A DNA stretch of 22,016 nt from Tropicimonas sp047971885 (GTDB taxonomy: Bacteria; Pseudomonadota; Alphaproteobacteria; Rhodobacterales; Rhodobacteraceae). The stretch is from NCBI RefSeq assembly GCF_047971885.1, contig NZ_JBKEAE010000172.1:1-22016 (forward strand), written 5' to 3'. Each line of letters begins with the position of its first letter. Position 1 is the first letter of the stretch. This document shows positions 15,023 through 22,016 of the stretch, in pieces. The position numbers were made by a program, and so were the translations under genes. Under the pieces are notes generated by a model. The model was not told where the DNA came from. It did no database searches and saw only the letters and a program-made list of their open reading frames with translations.

Positions 15023-16024
15023 TCAGGCCGAATCGCGTTCGATGATCGAGAAACCGATATCGACCATCGGATTGCTGACGGGTTCGTCGTTCAGCCGTGC
15101 CAGAACGGCATGCGCGGCCAGTTCGCCCATTGCCGCCCGATCGATCCGCACCGAGGACAGCGCCGGATTGGTATATGCAGCGAAACTCTGATCGCCGAAG
15201 CCGAGAATGGCAATATCGCCGGGAATGCGCAGCTTCCGCGCCTGCGCCTCGGCGATCACCCCGTGGGCGATGGTATCGGAACTGCAGAACACCGCACCCT
15301 TGCGGAATCCGCGGTTTGCAAGATCGCGAAACCCGATTCGCCCGTGGGCAAGGCTCGCAACGCCCGGAATCACCGCGCTTTCCACCCGTTCGACGCCAAG
15401 CCGGGCCAATTCGGCGCAAAAGGCTCCGTTCCGGTTCTGCGCCCGCGGGTCGTCGGCGGCGACAATGCCGAATTGCCGGTGCCCGCGATCGTACAGGTAA
15501 TTCGCGGCGGCGCGGCCGACACTCTCGTGCGAGAACCCGACCACCAGATCGAGCGGGGTGGGCGTGATGTCCCATGTCTCGACAACCGGGATTCCGGCGG
15601 CGAGCAGCTTGCGGCGGCATTCGCGCGTATGGGTGATGCCGGTCAGAAAGATCGCATCCGGGCGCCGGCTGAGGATGGTCGTCACCAGGCGATCCTCCTC
15701 GTCGAGGCCAAAACCCGATTCCCCGATCAGCACCTGATATCCCGTGCCGTCGAGCCGCTCGATAAAGCTCTGGATGGTTTCGGCGTAAACCGGATTGAGG
15801 ATGCTGGGAATGATCGCCACGATCAGGTGGCTGCGGTTCGAGGCCAGCCCGCCGGCAAGCAGGTTGGGCACATAGCCGGTGGCCGCGATCGCCGCGTTGA
15901 TCCGCTTCAGCGTCTTGCCGGCGACTTTCTCGGGATTGTTCATGGCGCGCGACACGGTGGCCGGCGCCACACCCGCCACCCGGGCAACGTCTTCCAATGT
16001 CACGCTGTGCGAAGCTCGTGGCAC
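15023..16024 (-). CDS. LacI-family transcriptional regulator
   Basis: 333 aa. A GTG start at 16024 is chosen because GGAG lies 8 bases upstream and it places the helix-turn-helix (VTLEDVARVAGVAPATVSRA) at residue 8, as in most LacI proteins; the frame is open further, to a TTG at 16108, without a ribosome site. The hinge and sugar-binding core follow, with LIVAIIPSILNPVYAETIQS, QVLIGESGFGLDEEDRLV and PGDIAILGFGD. The gene is the last of the tctC-tctB-tctA-garD series, 161 bases after garD. The likely effector is glucarate, galactarate or their dehydration product, and the likely sites are two LacI-type palindromes between tctC and gudD. Its closest recalled relatives are gluconate-type LacI repressors. 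Confidence 0.88.
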   Translation of the reverse strand: MPRASHSVTLEDVARVAGVAPATVSRAMNNPEKVAGKTLKRINAAIAATGYVPNLLAGGLASNRSHLIVAIIPSILNPVYAETIQSFIERLDGTGYQVLIGESGFGLDEEDRLVTTILSRRPDAIFLTGITHTRECRRKLLAAGIPVVETWDITPTPLDLVVGFSHESVGRAAANYLYDRGHRQFGIVAADDPRAQNRNGAFCAELARLGVERVESAVIPGVASLAHGRIGFRDLANRGFRKGAVFCSSDTIAHGVIAEAQARKLRIPGDIAILGFGDQSFAAYTNPALSSVRIDRAAMGELAAHAVLARLNDEPVSNPMVDIGFSIIERDSA

Positions 16025-16185
16025 GCGGGAAACTCCATGTAATATCCGCCCTTCCCGAAACAATCGGTATCGGCACCGGAAATACCGGCGGGGGCCGCAT
16101 CGTGGCAACGGCTTCTACCGAATACCGCGCGCCATGGCCAATAGAGAATCCGCCCGGGGCGCGCCAGAGGCGGCGCAGCGAAGGA

Positions 16186-17712
16186 TCAGGTCACCGGCGC
16201 GGGATTGAACAGCACCAGATCGTTGCTGATGCCCAGCCGATCGGCAGCGGTGGTTTTGCGGCCACTGGCGACATCGAGGATGAACCGGAACAGGTCCCGG
16301 CCCATCTCCTCGACCGTGGCATCGCCGGTGACGATGCGGCCCGCATCCAGATCGATCAGGTCGTGCCAGCGCGCCGCCAGCGTCGAGTTGGTCGCGACCT
16401 TGAGGGTCGGCACGACGCTCAGGTTGTAGGGGGTTCCGCGCCCGGTCGAGAAGATGTGCAGGTTCATGCCGGCGGCCAGTTGCAGCGTTCCGCAGACAAA
16501 ATCGCCCGCCGGCGTTGCGGCGAAGGTCAGCCCCCTGCGCCGGATGCGTTCGCCGGGCCCCAGCACATCGACCAGCGGCGTGGTGCCGGATTTCGCCACC
16601 GAGCCGAGCGCCTTTTCGACGATACCCGACAGCCCGCCCTTCTTGTTGCCCGGCGTCGTGTTGGCGCTGCGGTCGGCACCGCCCCGCGCGAGATAGGTAT
16701 CGTACCACGCCATTTCGCGTGCCAGCGCTTCGGTGACCGACGCGTCGGCCGCGCGAGGGGCAAGCAGGTGCACGGCATCGCGCACCTCGGTCACCTCCGA
16801 GAACAGGACACTGCCTCCGGCGCGAACGATCAGGTCCGCCGCGTGGCCGATGGCCGGGTTCGCGGTGACACCGGAAAAGGCATCGCTGCCGCCGCACTGG
16901 ACACCGACCACAAGCTCCGCCGACGGGCAGGTCTCCCGCCGGCGGCGGTTCAACCGCACCAGATGCTCCTCGGCCCGGGAAAGCAGCGCTTCGGTCATCG
17001 CGGCAAAACCGCTCGAAGCCTCCTGAAGGGTGAACATGGTGGCGGTTCCATCGCCCTCGGGCAGCAGCCATTCGGGGCGCAACTTCTCGCAGCCGAGCCC
17101 GACGACCATGACCTCGCCACCGAAGTTCGGGTTGCGCGCCAGGTTCTTCAGGGTCCGTATCGGGATCGCCGCATCGGGCGCATTGATCGCCACGCCGCAG
17201 CCATAGGCGTGGTTCAGCGCCACCACGCCATCCACGTTCGGATAACGCGGCAGCAGTTCGGCCCGCACCCTTTCGACAACGTGGTCGACCACGCCGGCAA
17301 CACATTGCACGCTGGTGCTGATCGCCAGAATGTTGCGGGTCCCGATGCTGCCGTCGGCATTGCGGTAGCCCTTGAACGTGTAGCCGGCCAGGTCCGGCAA
17401 CCGCCGCTGCGCCGGCGCGGGCGGCGGCAGATCGGAAAGGTCGGGCGGCTCGGGCAGGCGGATGCGGTGTTCATTGACCCACGCGCCACGCGGAAGCGGC
17501 TGTTCGGCAATGCCGATGGTCACCCCGTAGCGCGTGATCGCCCCGCCCGGGGCGATGTCGGTCAGCGCGACCTTGTGGCCGAAGGGCACATCCTCTTGCA
17601 GGATCGTCCCCTCGTCGAGTTTGGCCCCGGCCGCGAGCCCGTTGGCCACCAGCACCACCGCGACATTGTCCTCGGGCCCGATACGAAGGGTGCGGACGGC
17701 TCCCGCGGTCAT
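16186..17712 (-). CDS. garD: D-galactarate dehydratase
   Basis: 508 aa UxaA/GarD-family dehydratase. It converts D-galactarate to 5-keto-4-deoxy-D-glucarate in the cytoplasm. The N-terminal SAF-type domain (about 1-80) contains GHKVALTDIAPGG and ITRYGVTIG. The catalytic part has GYTFKGYRNADGSIGTRN, PNVDGVVALNHAYGCGVAIN, NPNFGGEVMVVGLGCEKL, GVQCGGSDAFSGVTANPA and ends in FNPAPVT. These runs match the E. coli GarD sequence as I remember it nearly word for word, which separates it from altronate dehydratase. The ATG overlaps the tctA stop (ATGA, 17712-17709). Together with divergent gudD it forms an aldarate module. Confidence 0.92.
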   Translation of the reverse strand: MTAGAVRTLRIGPEDNVAVVLVANGLAAGAKLDEGTILQEDVPFGHKVALTDIAPGGAITRYGVTIGIAEQPLPRGAWVNEHRIRLPEPPDLSDLPPPAPAQRRLPDLAGYTFKGYRNADGSIGTRNILAISTSVQCVAGVVDHVVERVRAELLPRYPNVDGVVALNHAYGCGVAINAPDAAIPIRTLKNLARNPNFGGEVMVVGLGCEKLRPEWLLPEGDGTATMFTLQEASSGFAAMTEALLSRAEEHLVRLNRRRRETCPSAELVVGVQCGGSDAFSGVTANPAIGHAADLIVRAGGSVLFSEVTEVRDAVHLLAPRAADASVTEALAREMAWYDTYLARGGADRSANTTPGNKKGGLSGIVEKALGSVAKSGTTPLVDVLGPGERIRRRGLTFAATPAGDFVCGTLQLAAGMNLHIFSTGRGTPYNLSVVPTLKVATNSTLAARWHDLIDLDAGRIVTGDATVEEMGRDLFRFILDVASGRKTTAADRLGISNDLVLFNPAPVT

Positions 17713-19214
17713 TCCGCGGCCTCGCGGCGTTCGCCCTGCGCCTTCCTGACCGCCGAGTAGACCGAGAAACCGATGGAAAGCGCGATCAGTACCCAGAGGA
17801 AGACGGCAATCGGGCTCTTGGTGAAGAAAACCGTAAGGTTGCCGAAGGATTCCAGCGTCTTGACGAAATAGACCTCGGCCTGCGGCCCGAGGATGAAGCC
17901 GATGATGAACGGCGCAACCTCGAGCCCGACCTTCTGCCCGAGATAGGCGAACAGGCCGAAGATCAGCAGGGTCCAGACATCGAACATGACGCCGTAGTTG
18001 ATCGCGTAGGCACCGACGACGCACATCATCAGGATGCCGGGGTAGAGCAGGTACTTGGGCACCGTGACGACCTTGGCGATGTAACGGATGGCGAAAAACA
18101 TGATGAAGAACATCACGAAATTGGCGAAGACCAGCCCGGTCATCATCACATTCCAGGTGTCGAGATGCTCGCCGATGAACAGCGGGCCAAGCTGGAGCCC
18201 CTGAAGCGTGAAGGCGCCGATCAGCACCGCCGTGGTGCTGTCGCCCGGAATCCCCAGCGACATCAGCGGGATCAGCGCGCCGCCGGTCAGCCCGTTGTTG
18301 GCCGCCTCCGAGGCGATAACCCCCTCCGGCGCGCCCTTGCCAAGCTTCTCGGGGCTTTTCGAGAAATTCTTCGCCTGGGTATAGGACAGCACCGACGCCG
18401 CGCTGCCACCCACACCCGGCAGCATCCCGACAAAGGTGCCGATCGAGGACGACCGTATAAGGTTGGCGATCTGCCCCCGGAAGACCGAGAACGAGAACGG
18501 CGCCCCCCTGCCCAGCCTGACGGCTTTGGCGTTTTCCTCCCGGATGCCCTTTTCGGCATCCTGCAGGATCGTGCCCACCCCGAACATGCCGATCAGCACC
18601 GGCAGAAGCGCGAACCCGCTTTCGAGATAGGGGGCAAGAAATTCGGGGAACAGCCGGTATTCGCCGTTGCCGCCGACCGAAATGTCGTAGGTGCCGATCA
18701 GGCTGAACCAGATCCCCAGCGCACCGCTGAACAGCCCCAGCAGCAGGTGCTGGGAAAGCGACGCGATGACCGTCAGCGCGAAGAGGATGATCAGGAATTT
18801 CTCGACATAGGAGAACTTGATGGCAAAATCCGCCAGCGTCGGCGCGAAAAGAAACAGCACCACCGCACTGAACAGTCCGCCGAACAGCGAGGCGGCGATA
18901 CCCACCTTCAGCGCCCGCTCGCCCTCGCCCTTCTGGGTCATCGGGTAGCCGTCGAAAGTGGTGGTGATCGACGAGGGCGTGCCGGGGATGTTCAGCAGGA
19001 TCGCCGGCACCAGCCCGCCCGAGATGCCCCCGACATAAAGACCCAGCAACAGGGCCAGCCCCTCGTTCAGGTCGAGCCCGTAGGTCATCGGAAGGCAGAC
19101 GGCGACCGCCATCGTCGCGGTCATGCCGGGAATGGCACCGAAGACGATACCCACCAGGGCCCCGAAGGTAACGAGGAGGAAGAACATCGGCGAAAGAAGC
19201 GACAGGAATTCCAT
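17709..19214 (-). CDS. tctA: TTT transporter large permease TctA (third system, aldarate-linked)
   Basis: 501 aa from ATG 19214 (MEFLSLLSPMFFLLVTFGAL), with GAGG 7 bases upstream. Signatures are VGIVFGAIPGMTATMAVAVC (near residue 21), LLNIPGTPSSITTTFDGYPM and FVGMLPGVGGSAASVLSYTQ (near 263). There are about 11-12 hydrophobic segments. Its stop is coupled to the garD start by ATGA overlap, strongly implying that the transported compound is the garD substrate or a close relative. Sequence alone does not prove galactarate or glucarate transport. Confidence 0.93.
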   Translation of the reverse strand: MEFLSLLSPMFFLLVTFGALVGIVFGAIPGMTATMAVAVCLPMTYGLDLNEGLALLLGLYVGGISGGLVPAILLNIPGTPSSITTTFDGYPMTQKGEGERALKVGIAASLFGGLFSAVVLFLFAPTLADFAIKFSYVEKFLIILFALTVIASLSQHLLLGLFSGALGIWFSLIGTYDISVGGNGEYRLFPEFLAPYLESGFALLPVLIGMFGVGTILQDAEKGIREENAKAVRLGRGAPFSFSVFRGQIANLIRSSSIGTFVGMLPGVGGSAASVLSYTQAKNFSKSPEKLGKGAPEGVIASEAANNGLTGGALIPLMSLGIPGDSTTAVLIGAFTLQGLQLGPLFIGEHLDTWNVMMTGLVFANFVMFFIMFFAIRYIAKVVTVPKYLLYPGILMMCVVGAYAINYGVMFDVWTLLIFGLFAYLGQKVGLEVAPFIIGFILGPQAEVYFVKTLESFGNLTVFFTKSPIAVFLWVLIALSIGFSVYSAVRKAQGERREAAE

Positions 19215-19237
19215 GGTGCGGCCTCGTGGTCCTGCGT

Positions 19238-19675
19238 TCAGGGAAGGGTGATGAAGAAGAGGCGGGCGAGCACGAACCACGCCACCAGCGGCGAAACGAC
19301 CGCGTTCGCCGCGATGAGCGCAAGCTTCCTGCGGTCGAGGTCATGCACATAGAGCAGCGACAGCGCGAACATGAAGGGGATCGACGTCAGCAGAAAGCCC
19401 ATGCCGGTGTTGGGAAACAGCTGCCCGACCCGGTCCATCGACAGGAAATAGAGCACCAGAAGCGCCAGCGTTCCGAACAGCCGCCGGGTATCGAAGCCGT
19501 CCCTTGACGGCATCTGCGCGGCGACACGGCCCTGCAGGCTGCGGACCACATCCGGCCCGTGAACGATGGCGATCAGGATCGCAAGCACCGCCATCACCCA
19601 CTGGATGATATAGGGAAAGAGCAGGTGCGATAGCGAAAAATCGATCGTGACCTGAAGGAAACTGCTGTCGTTCAC
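19238..19675 (-). CDS. tctB: TTT transporter small membrane subunit TctB (third system)
   Basis: 145 aa from a GTG start at 19675 (MNDSSFLQVTIDFSLSHLLF), preceded by GGAGGT at 6-base spacing. The frame is open to 19726, but the extra residues are not family-like. There are four hydrophobic segments, with LSMDRVGQLFPNTGMGFLLT in the middle, comparable to the GYFATT/GFLLTT stretch of the other TctB proteins here. It ends 23 bases before tctA. Sequence identity among TctB proteins is low, so the call rests partly on position between tctC and tctA. Confidence 0.8.
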   Translation of the reverse strand: MNDSSFLQVTIDFSLSHLLFPYIIQWVMAVLAILIAIVHGPDVVRSLQGRVAAQMPSRDGFDTRRLFGTLALLVLYFLSMDRVGQLFPNTGMGFLLTSIPFMFALSLLYVHDLDRRKLALIAANAVVSPLVAWFVLARLFFITLP

Positions 19676-19719
19676 GCCGGAACCTCCCGTAAAACCAGAC
19701 CACCCCGCCGACAGGGCGC

Positions 19720-19740
19720 GGCCCACGCGCAGCGCGGGCC
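19720..19740. terminator. Hairpin between tctC and tctB (third TTT system)
   Basis: GGCCC (19720-19724) and GGGCC (19736-19740) enclose a GC-rich loop, and GCGC arms outside them (19716-19719, 19743-19746) can extend the stem with a bulge. It lies between the tctC stop and the tctB start, in the same position as hairpins after the other two receptor genes. Confidence 0.35.
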
Positions 19741-19753
19741 ATGCGCCGCAACC

Positions 19754-20791
19754 TCAGTGGCTGCCTATGACAACCTCGTAGCGATCCCGCTTTTCCTTCA
19801 GATAGACCTGCGCCTCGGCCGAAGGTTTGAAGTTCGGGATGAAGAAGGATCTTTTCTGGATTTCCTGAATCTCGCCACCGGCATAGATTTCCGCCAGCGA
19901 TGCGTCGATCTGCGCGACGATGGCCGGATCCATGTCCTTGTTGTAGATGAAGAAGAATTCCTTGTCGAAGGTGAAGTCCTGCGTGCCGTCCAGCGTCACC
20001 GATACGTTCGGCGACACGTATTGCAGCAGGTCCTCGCGCGTGGTCTCGCCGATCCCCTCGGGGTTGGCCTGTTCGATGGTCTCGCGGCGCGCCTCGAGCC
20101 AGAGGAATTTCATCGCCTTCTGGTCTTCCGCCGGAAGCCGGGTGTATTGTTCGTTGGCCTGTACCGAGCCATGGATCAGGTCGACCTGTCCGTCGAACAG
20201 AAGCTGGTTCTTGTCGGCCTGCGATCCGGTGTTCACCGCCACCAGGTTTTCCTCGGTGCCGGGAAAGCGGATCTTCAGGGCGTTCTTTATCGCGCTGTAG
20301 CCGATTTCGGAAACGCCGCCGGGCTGGATGGCGACGCGAACCCGGGTTCCGTTACCGGCGGCCTGCAGCAGTTCTTCCATCGTCTGATAGGGGGAACTCT
20401 TGGGCGCGACGAAGGCATCGCCGGGGTTGATCGCCACCGTCGGGCCGACAGTGAACTCTTCGAAGATATCCGAATAGCCGTTCACGCCATAAAGCTCGCC
20501 CAGATAGGACTGATCATGAAACATCATGACCGTGCGGCCGTTCGATGCGCGCCGCAGCGTCTTGAATGCCTCGCTGGCACCCACCGCGTCGACCTTGACG
20601 TTGACGCCGATATTCTCGGACAGCGCCTGCGCCACGATGCTGGCGTTCTGATATGTGTCGCCCCCGGTCGATCTGGACCCGATAACCAGTCGCAGGTTGC
20701 CGCGGATCGGCCCGTCCGCGGCCTGTACCGGCAGCGCCACGGCAGCGGTGGCCGCAATCAGGCACAAGGCCAGTGTCGTCTTTCCAATCAT
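19754..20791 (-). CDS. tctC: TTT-type periplasmic receptor TctC (third system, aldarate-linked)
   Basis: 345 aa from ATG 20791 (MIGKTTLALCLIAATAAVAL), with AAGGGAG upstream. The signal peptide is probably cut after VQA, near residue 23. The mature part resembles TctC/Bug receptors in size and layout (LRLVIGSRSTGGDTYQNASI near the N terminus, IQPGGVSEIGYSAI in the middle) but lacks the usual YPxxPI start of Bug proteins, so it is a divergent member. It is the first gene of tctC-tctB-tctA-garD-lacI. The genomic position argues for an aldarate ligand. Confidence 0.8.
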   Translation of the reverse strand: MIGKTTLALCLIAATAAVALPVQAADGPIRGNLRLVIGSRSTGGDTYQNASIVAQALSENIGVNVKVDAVGASEAFKTLRRASNGRTVMMFHDQSYLGELYGVNGYSDIFEEFTVGPTVAINPGDAFVAPKSSPYQTMEELLQAAGNGTRVRVAIQPGGVSEIGYSAIKNALKIRFPGTEENLVAVNTGSQADKNQLLFDGQVDLIHGSVQANEQYTRLPAEDQKAMKFLWLEARRETIEQANPEGIGETTREDLLQYVSPNVSVTLDGTQDFTFDKEFFFIYNKDMDPAIVAQIDASLAEIYAGGEIQEIQKRSFFIPNFKPSAEAQVYLKEKRDRYEVVIGSH

Positions 20792-20907
20792 GCTGATCTC
20801 CCTTTCCGGCCGCCGCTCCGGGCGGTCGCCACTCCCTCTGCGGTAACGGCGCCCGGAAACCGGGCTCCGAAACAAGCGCAACACTTGCCCGCCGCACATT
20901 GCGGCGC

Positions 20908-20927
20908 AAATAATAGCGCTTTCATTT
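20908..20927. promoter_or_regulatory. LacI-type operator O1 at the tctC promoter
   Basis: AAATAATAGC / GCTTTCATTT form a 20-bp dyad with a central CG, 8 of 10 positions symmetric, close to the general LacI-family palindrome TGAAAGCGCTTTCA. It lies immediately downstream of the minus-strand -10 box, over the likely transcription start. Confidence 0.65.
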
Positions 20928-20957
20928 ATCCTAGAGTTGCGTGACTGATGTTGTCAA
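20928..20957 (-). promoter_or_regulatory. Promoter of the tctCBA-garD-lacI operon
   Basis: On the minus strand, TTGACA (20957-20952) is followed after 18 bases by TAGGAT (20933-20928, 4 of 6 consensus). The -35 lies inside the 13-bp odd palindrome at 20948-20960, and the LacI-type operator starts at the next base after the -10 box. Confidence 0.6.
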
Positions 20958-20960
20958 CAT
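20948..20960. promoter_or_regulatory. 13-bp odd palindrome, fourth copy of the GTTGWCAAC motif
   Basis: ATGTTG-T-CAACAT is a perfect dyad around one central base. The same 9-base core occurs at 459-467, 603-611 and 1844-1852. Here it covers the -35 of the tctC promoter, so it may be an operator, or only an incidental TTGACA context. Confidence 0.45.
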
Positions 20961-21082
20961 CCTGGCACCTGACAAATGCGCGCAAGCAAGAGTCGCAGAT
21001 TTCTTCCAAATAAATCCCCGAAATCAACCTGTTTCCTGAAGTTCATGGTGGCTTCGGGTCAATTTGGCACATCGGGGCTTTT

Positions 21083-21102
21083 ATATAATTGCGCTTTCAT
21101 TA
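21083..21102. promoter_or_regulatory. LacI-type operator O2 on the gudD -10 box
   Basis: The 20 bases centred on GC|GC share GCGCTTTCAT with O1 but are less symmetric (5 of 10). TATAAT at 21084-21089, the probable -10 of gudD, lies inside the site. TTGGCA at 21064-21069 is too close (14 bases) to be an ideal -35. Confidence 0.5.
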
Positions 21103-21181
21103 TAGGGATGCTCAAATGATGCGCGATTTTCGATTCGGGCGGGCGCGCGTCCATTCCGAAGCATCTGAAGGGAGGCGCCGC

Positions 21182-22016
21182 ATGGCCAGGTCCGATACAA
21201 TCGTCAGCAATTCACCGAAGGTCACCTCGATGCGGGTCATTCCCGTGGCCGGCCAGGACAGCATGCTGATGAATCTCAGCGGTGCGCACGGGCCTTATTT
21301 CACCCGCAACATCGTGTTGATCACGGATTCGGCGGGCAGGACCGGCGTGGGCGAGGTGCCCGGCGGCGAAAAGATCCGCCAGACACTGGAAGATGCCGTT
21401 CCGCTGGTCGTCGGGCGGGGCCTGGGCGATTACAACGCGGTGCTCAACGCGATGCGCCGTGAATTCGCCGACCGCGACGCCAGCGGGCGTGGCCTCCAGA
21501 CCTTCGACTTGCGCACCACGATCCATGCGGTGACGGCGGTGGAGGCGGCGATGCTCGATCTGCTAGGCCAGTTCCTCGACCTGCCGGTGGCGGCATTGCT
21601 TGGCGAGGGGCAGCAGCGCGATGCGGTCAAGATGCTGGGGTATCTCTTCTATGTCGGCGACCGGCGCAAGACGCCGCTGCGCTATCGCGACGAGAGCGCC
21701 GCCAGCGACGACTGGGAACGCCTGCGCAGCGAGGAGGCCCTGACGCCCGTAACCGTGGTGCGGCTGGCCGAGGCGGCGGAGGCGCGCTACGGCTTCACCG
21801 AATTCAAGCTCAAGGGCGGCGTGCTGGCCGGCGAGGAGGAGATGCTCGCCATCGAGGCGCTGAAGCACCGCTTCCCCGACGCAGCGGTCAATATAGACCC
21901 GAACGGCGGCTGGTCCCTCGACGAGGCCATTGCCCTGTGCAAGGGGCGCGGCGACATTCTGGCCTATGCCGAGGATCCCTGCGGTGCCGAGCAGGGCTAT
22001 TCCGGCCGTGAGGTGA
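21182..22016 (+). CDS. gudD: D-glucarate dehydratase (partial, 3' end outside window)
   Basis: 278 codons from ATG 21182 to the window edge, with GGGAGG upstream; the full enzyme has about 446 aa. It is an enolase-superfamily Mg-dependent dehydratase making 5-keto-4-deoxy-D-glucarate from D-glucarate. The start of the capping domain (VIPVAGQDSMLMNLSGAHGP) and TFADRD-like, GLQTFDLRTTIHAVTAVEAA and MLGYLFYVGDR stretches follow E. coli GudD closely as I recall it. Catalytic and metal residues are K209 and K211 (FKLKGG), D239 and N241 (DPNGGW) and E264 (AEDPCGAEQG), each 4 positions later than in the E. coli protein. It is transcribed away from the tctCBA-garD-lacI genes and shares their control region. 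Confidence 0.95.
   Translation, partial: MARSDTIVSNSPKVTSMRVIPVAGQDSMLMNLSGAHGPYFTRNIVLITDSAGRTGVGEVPGGEKIRQTLEDAVPLVVGRGLGDYNAVLNAMRREFADRDASGRGLQTFDLRTTIHAVTAVEAAMLDLLGQFLDLPVAALLGEGQQRDAVKMLGYLFYVGDRRKTPLRYRDESAASDDWERLRSEEALTPVTVVRLAEAAEARYGFTEFKLKGGVLAGEEEMLAIEALKHRFPDAAVNIDPNGGWSLDEAIALCKGRGDILAYAEDPCGAEQGYSGREV

Larger units (their letters stand above)
20792..21181. promoter_or_regulatory. Divergent control region tctC / gudD
   Basis: 390 bases with no gene. It is AT-richer than its surroundings and contains a minus-strand promoter (20928-20957), two LacI-type palindromes (20908-20927 and 21083-21102), the 13-bp odd palindrome at 20948-20960 and a TATAAT for gudD at 21084-21089. Both LacI-type sites contain GCGCTTTCAT in the same orientation, with centres 175 bases apart. 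Nothing else was recognised between 20961 and 21060. Confidence 0.7.

Noticed and set aside
16025..16108. Longer LacI protein from TTG 16108
   Set aside because: The extra 28 residues lack a ribosome site and would move the helix-turn-helix away from the N terminus.
16161..16176. Terminator hairpin after garD (GCGCC / GGCGC)
   Set aside because: Only a 5-bp stem in very GC-rich DNA and no T-tract; indistinguishable from background.
16186..19350. A continuous 1054-codon minus-strand open frame spanning garD and upstream
   Set aside because: Only the garD part (16186-17712) is family-like; the rest is an out-of-frame reading of tctA, whose own frame gives a complete permease with a good start and ribosome site.
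21065..21080. Sigma-54 promoter for gudD (TGGCAC at 21065-21070)
   Set aside because: The downstream GC is one base too near and the TTGC element is missing; TATAAT at 21084-21089 is a better -10.

Overview
The window reads as a carbohydrate-acid catabolism region of a GC-rich alphaproteobacterium, most likely a Rhodobacterales member. That placement is an inference from the high GC codon use, the tight ATGA-coupled operons and the crowding of TRAP and tripartite tricarboxylate (TTT) transporters; no rRNA or housekeeping marker is present. No tRNA, rRNA, IS element, phage gene or CRISPR array was seen.

Layout. (1) 1-6174: a tctB gene of a first TTT transporter runs off the left edge. Divergent to it are an iron-type alcohol dehydrogenase, a complete TRAP transporter (dctP, dctQ, dctM) and a LysR regulator. 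(2) 6116-9678: an FCD-type GntR regulator is divergent from a TIM-barrel sugar isomerase gene and a two-domain dihydroxyacetone-kinase-type kinase. (3) 14727-9754, minus strand: pdxA-like dehydrogenase, tctC, tctB, tctA and a COG3618-type lactonase, apparently one operon. (4) 20791-15023, minus strand: tctC, tctB, tctA, garD (galactarate dehydratase) and a LacI-type regulator. Divergent from these, gudD (glucarate dehydratase) runs off the right edge.

How they fit together. Region 4 is a D-glucarate/D-galactarate module: both dehydratases make 5-keto-4-deoxy-D-glucarate, and the embedded TTT transporter is the obvious candidate importer. Two LacI-type palindromes in the tctC/gudD intergenic region sit on the two divergent promoters. 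Regions 2 and 3 appear to be one regulon: the same GntR-style palindrome, CTGTATRCAG, lies at the gntR/isomerase promoter and at the pdxA promoter. It ties a lactonase, a TTT importer, a PdxA2-like dehydrogenase, an isomerase and a DhaK-DhaL kinase into a predicted, unassigned pathway for a short-chain sugar acid or lactone. In region 1 a 14-bp sequence occurs once per divergent promoter, in the same position relative to each -10 box; its core GTTGWCAAC recurs upstream of dctP and between tctC and gudD.

All functions come from reading the translated sequence and from recalled family features; no database search was run. Substrates of the TRAP and first two TTT systems, and the pathway of regions 2 and 3, are not determined by the sequence.
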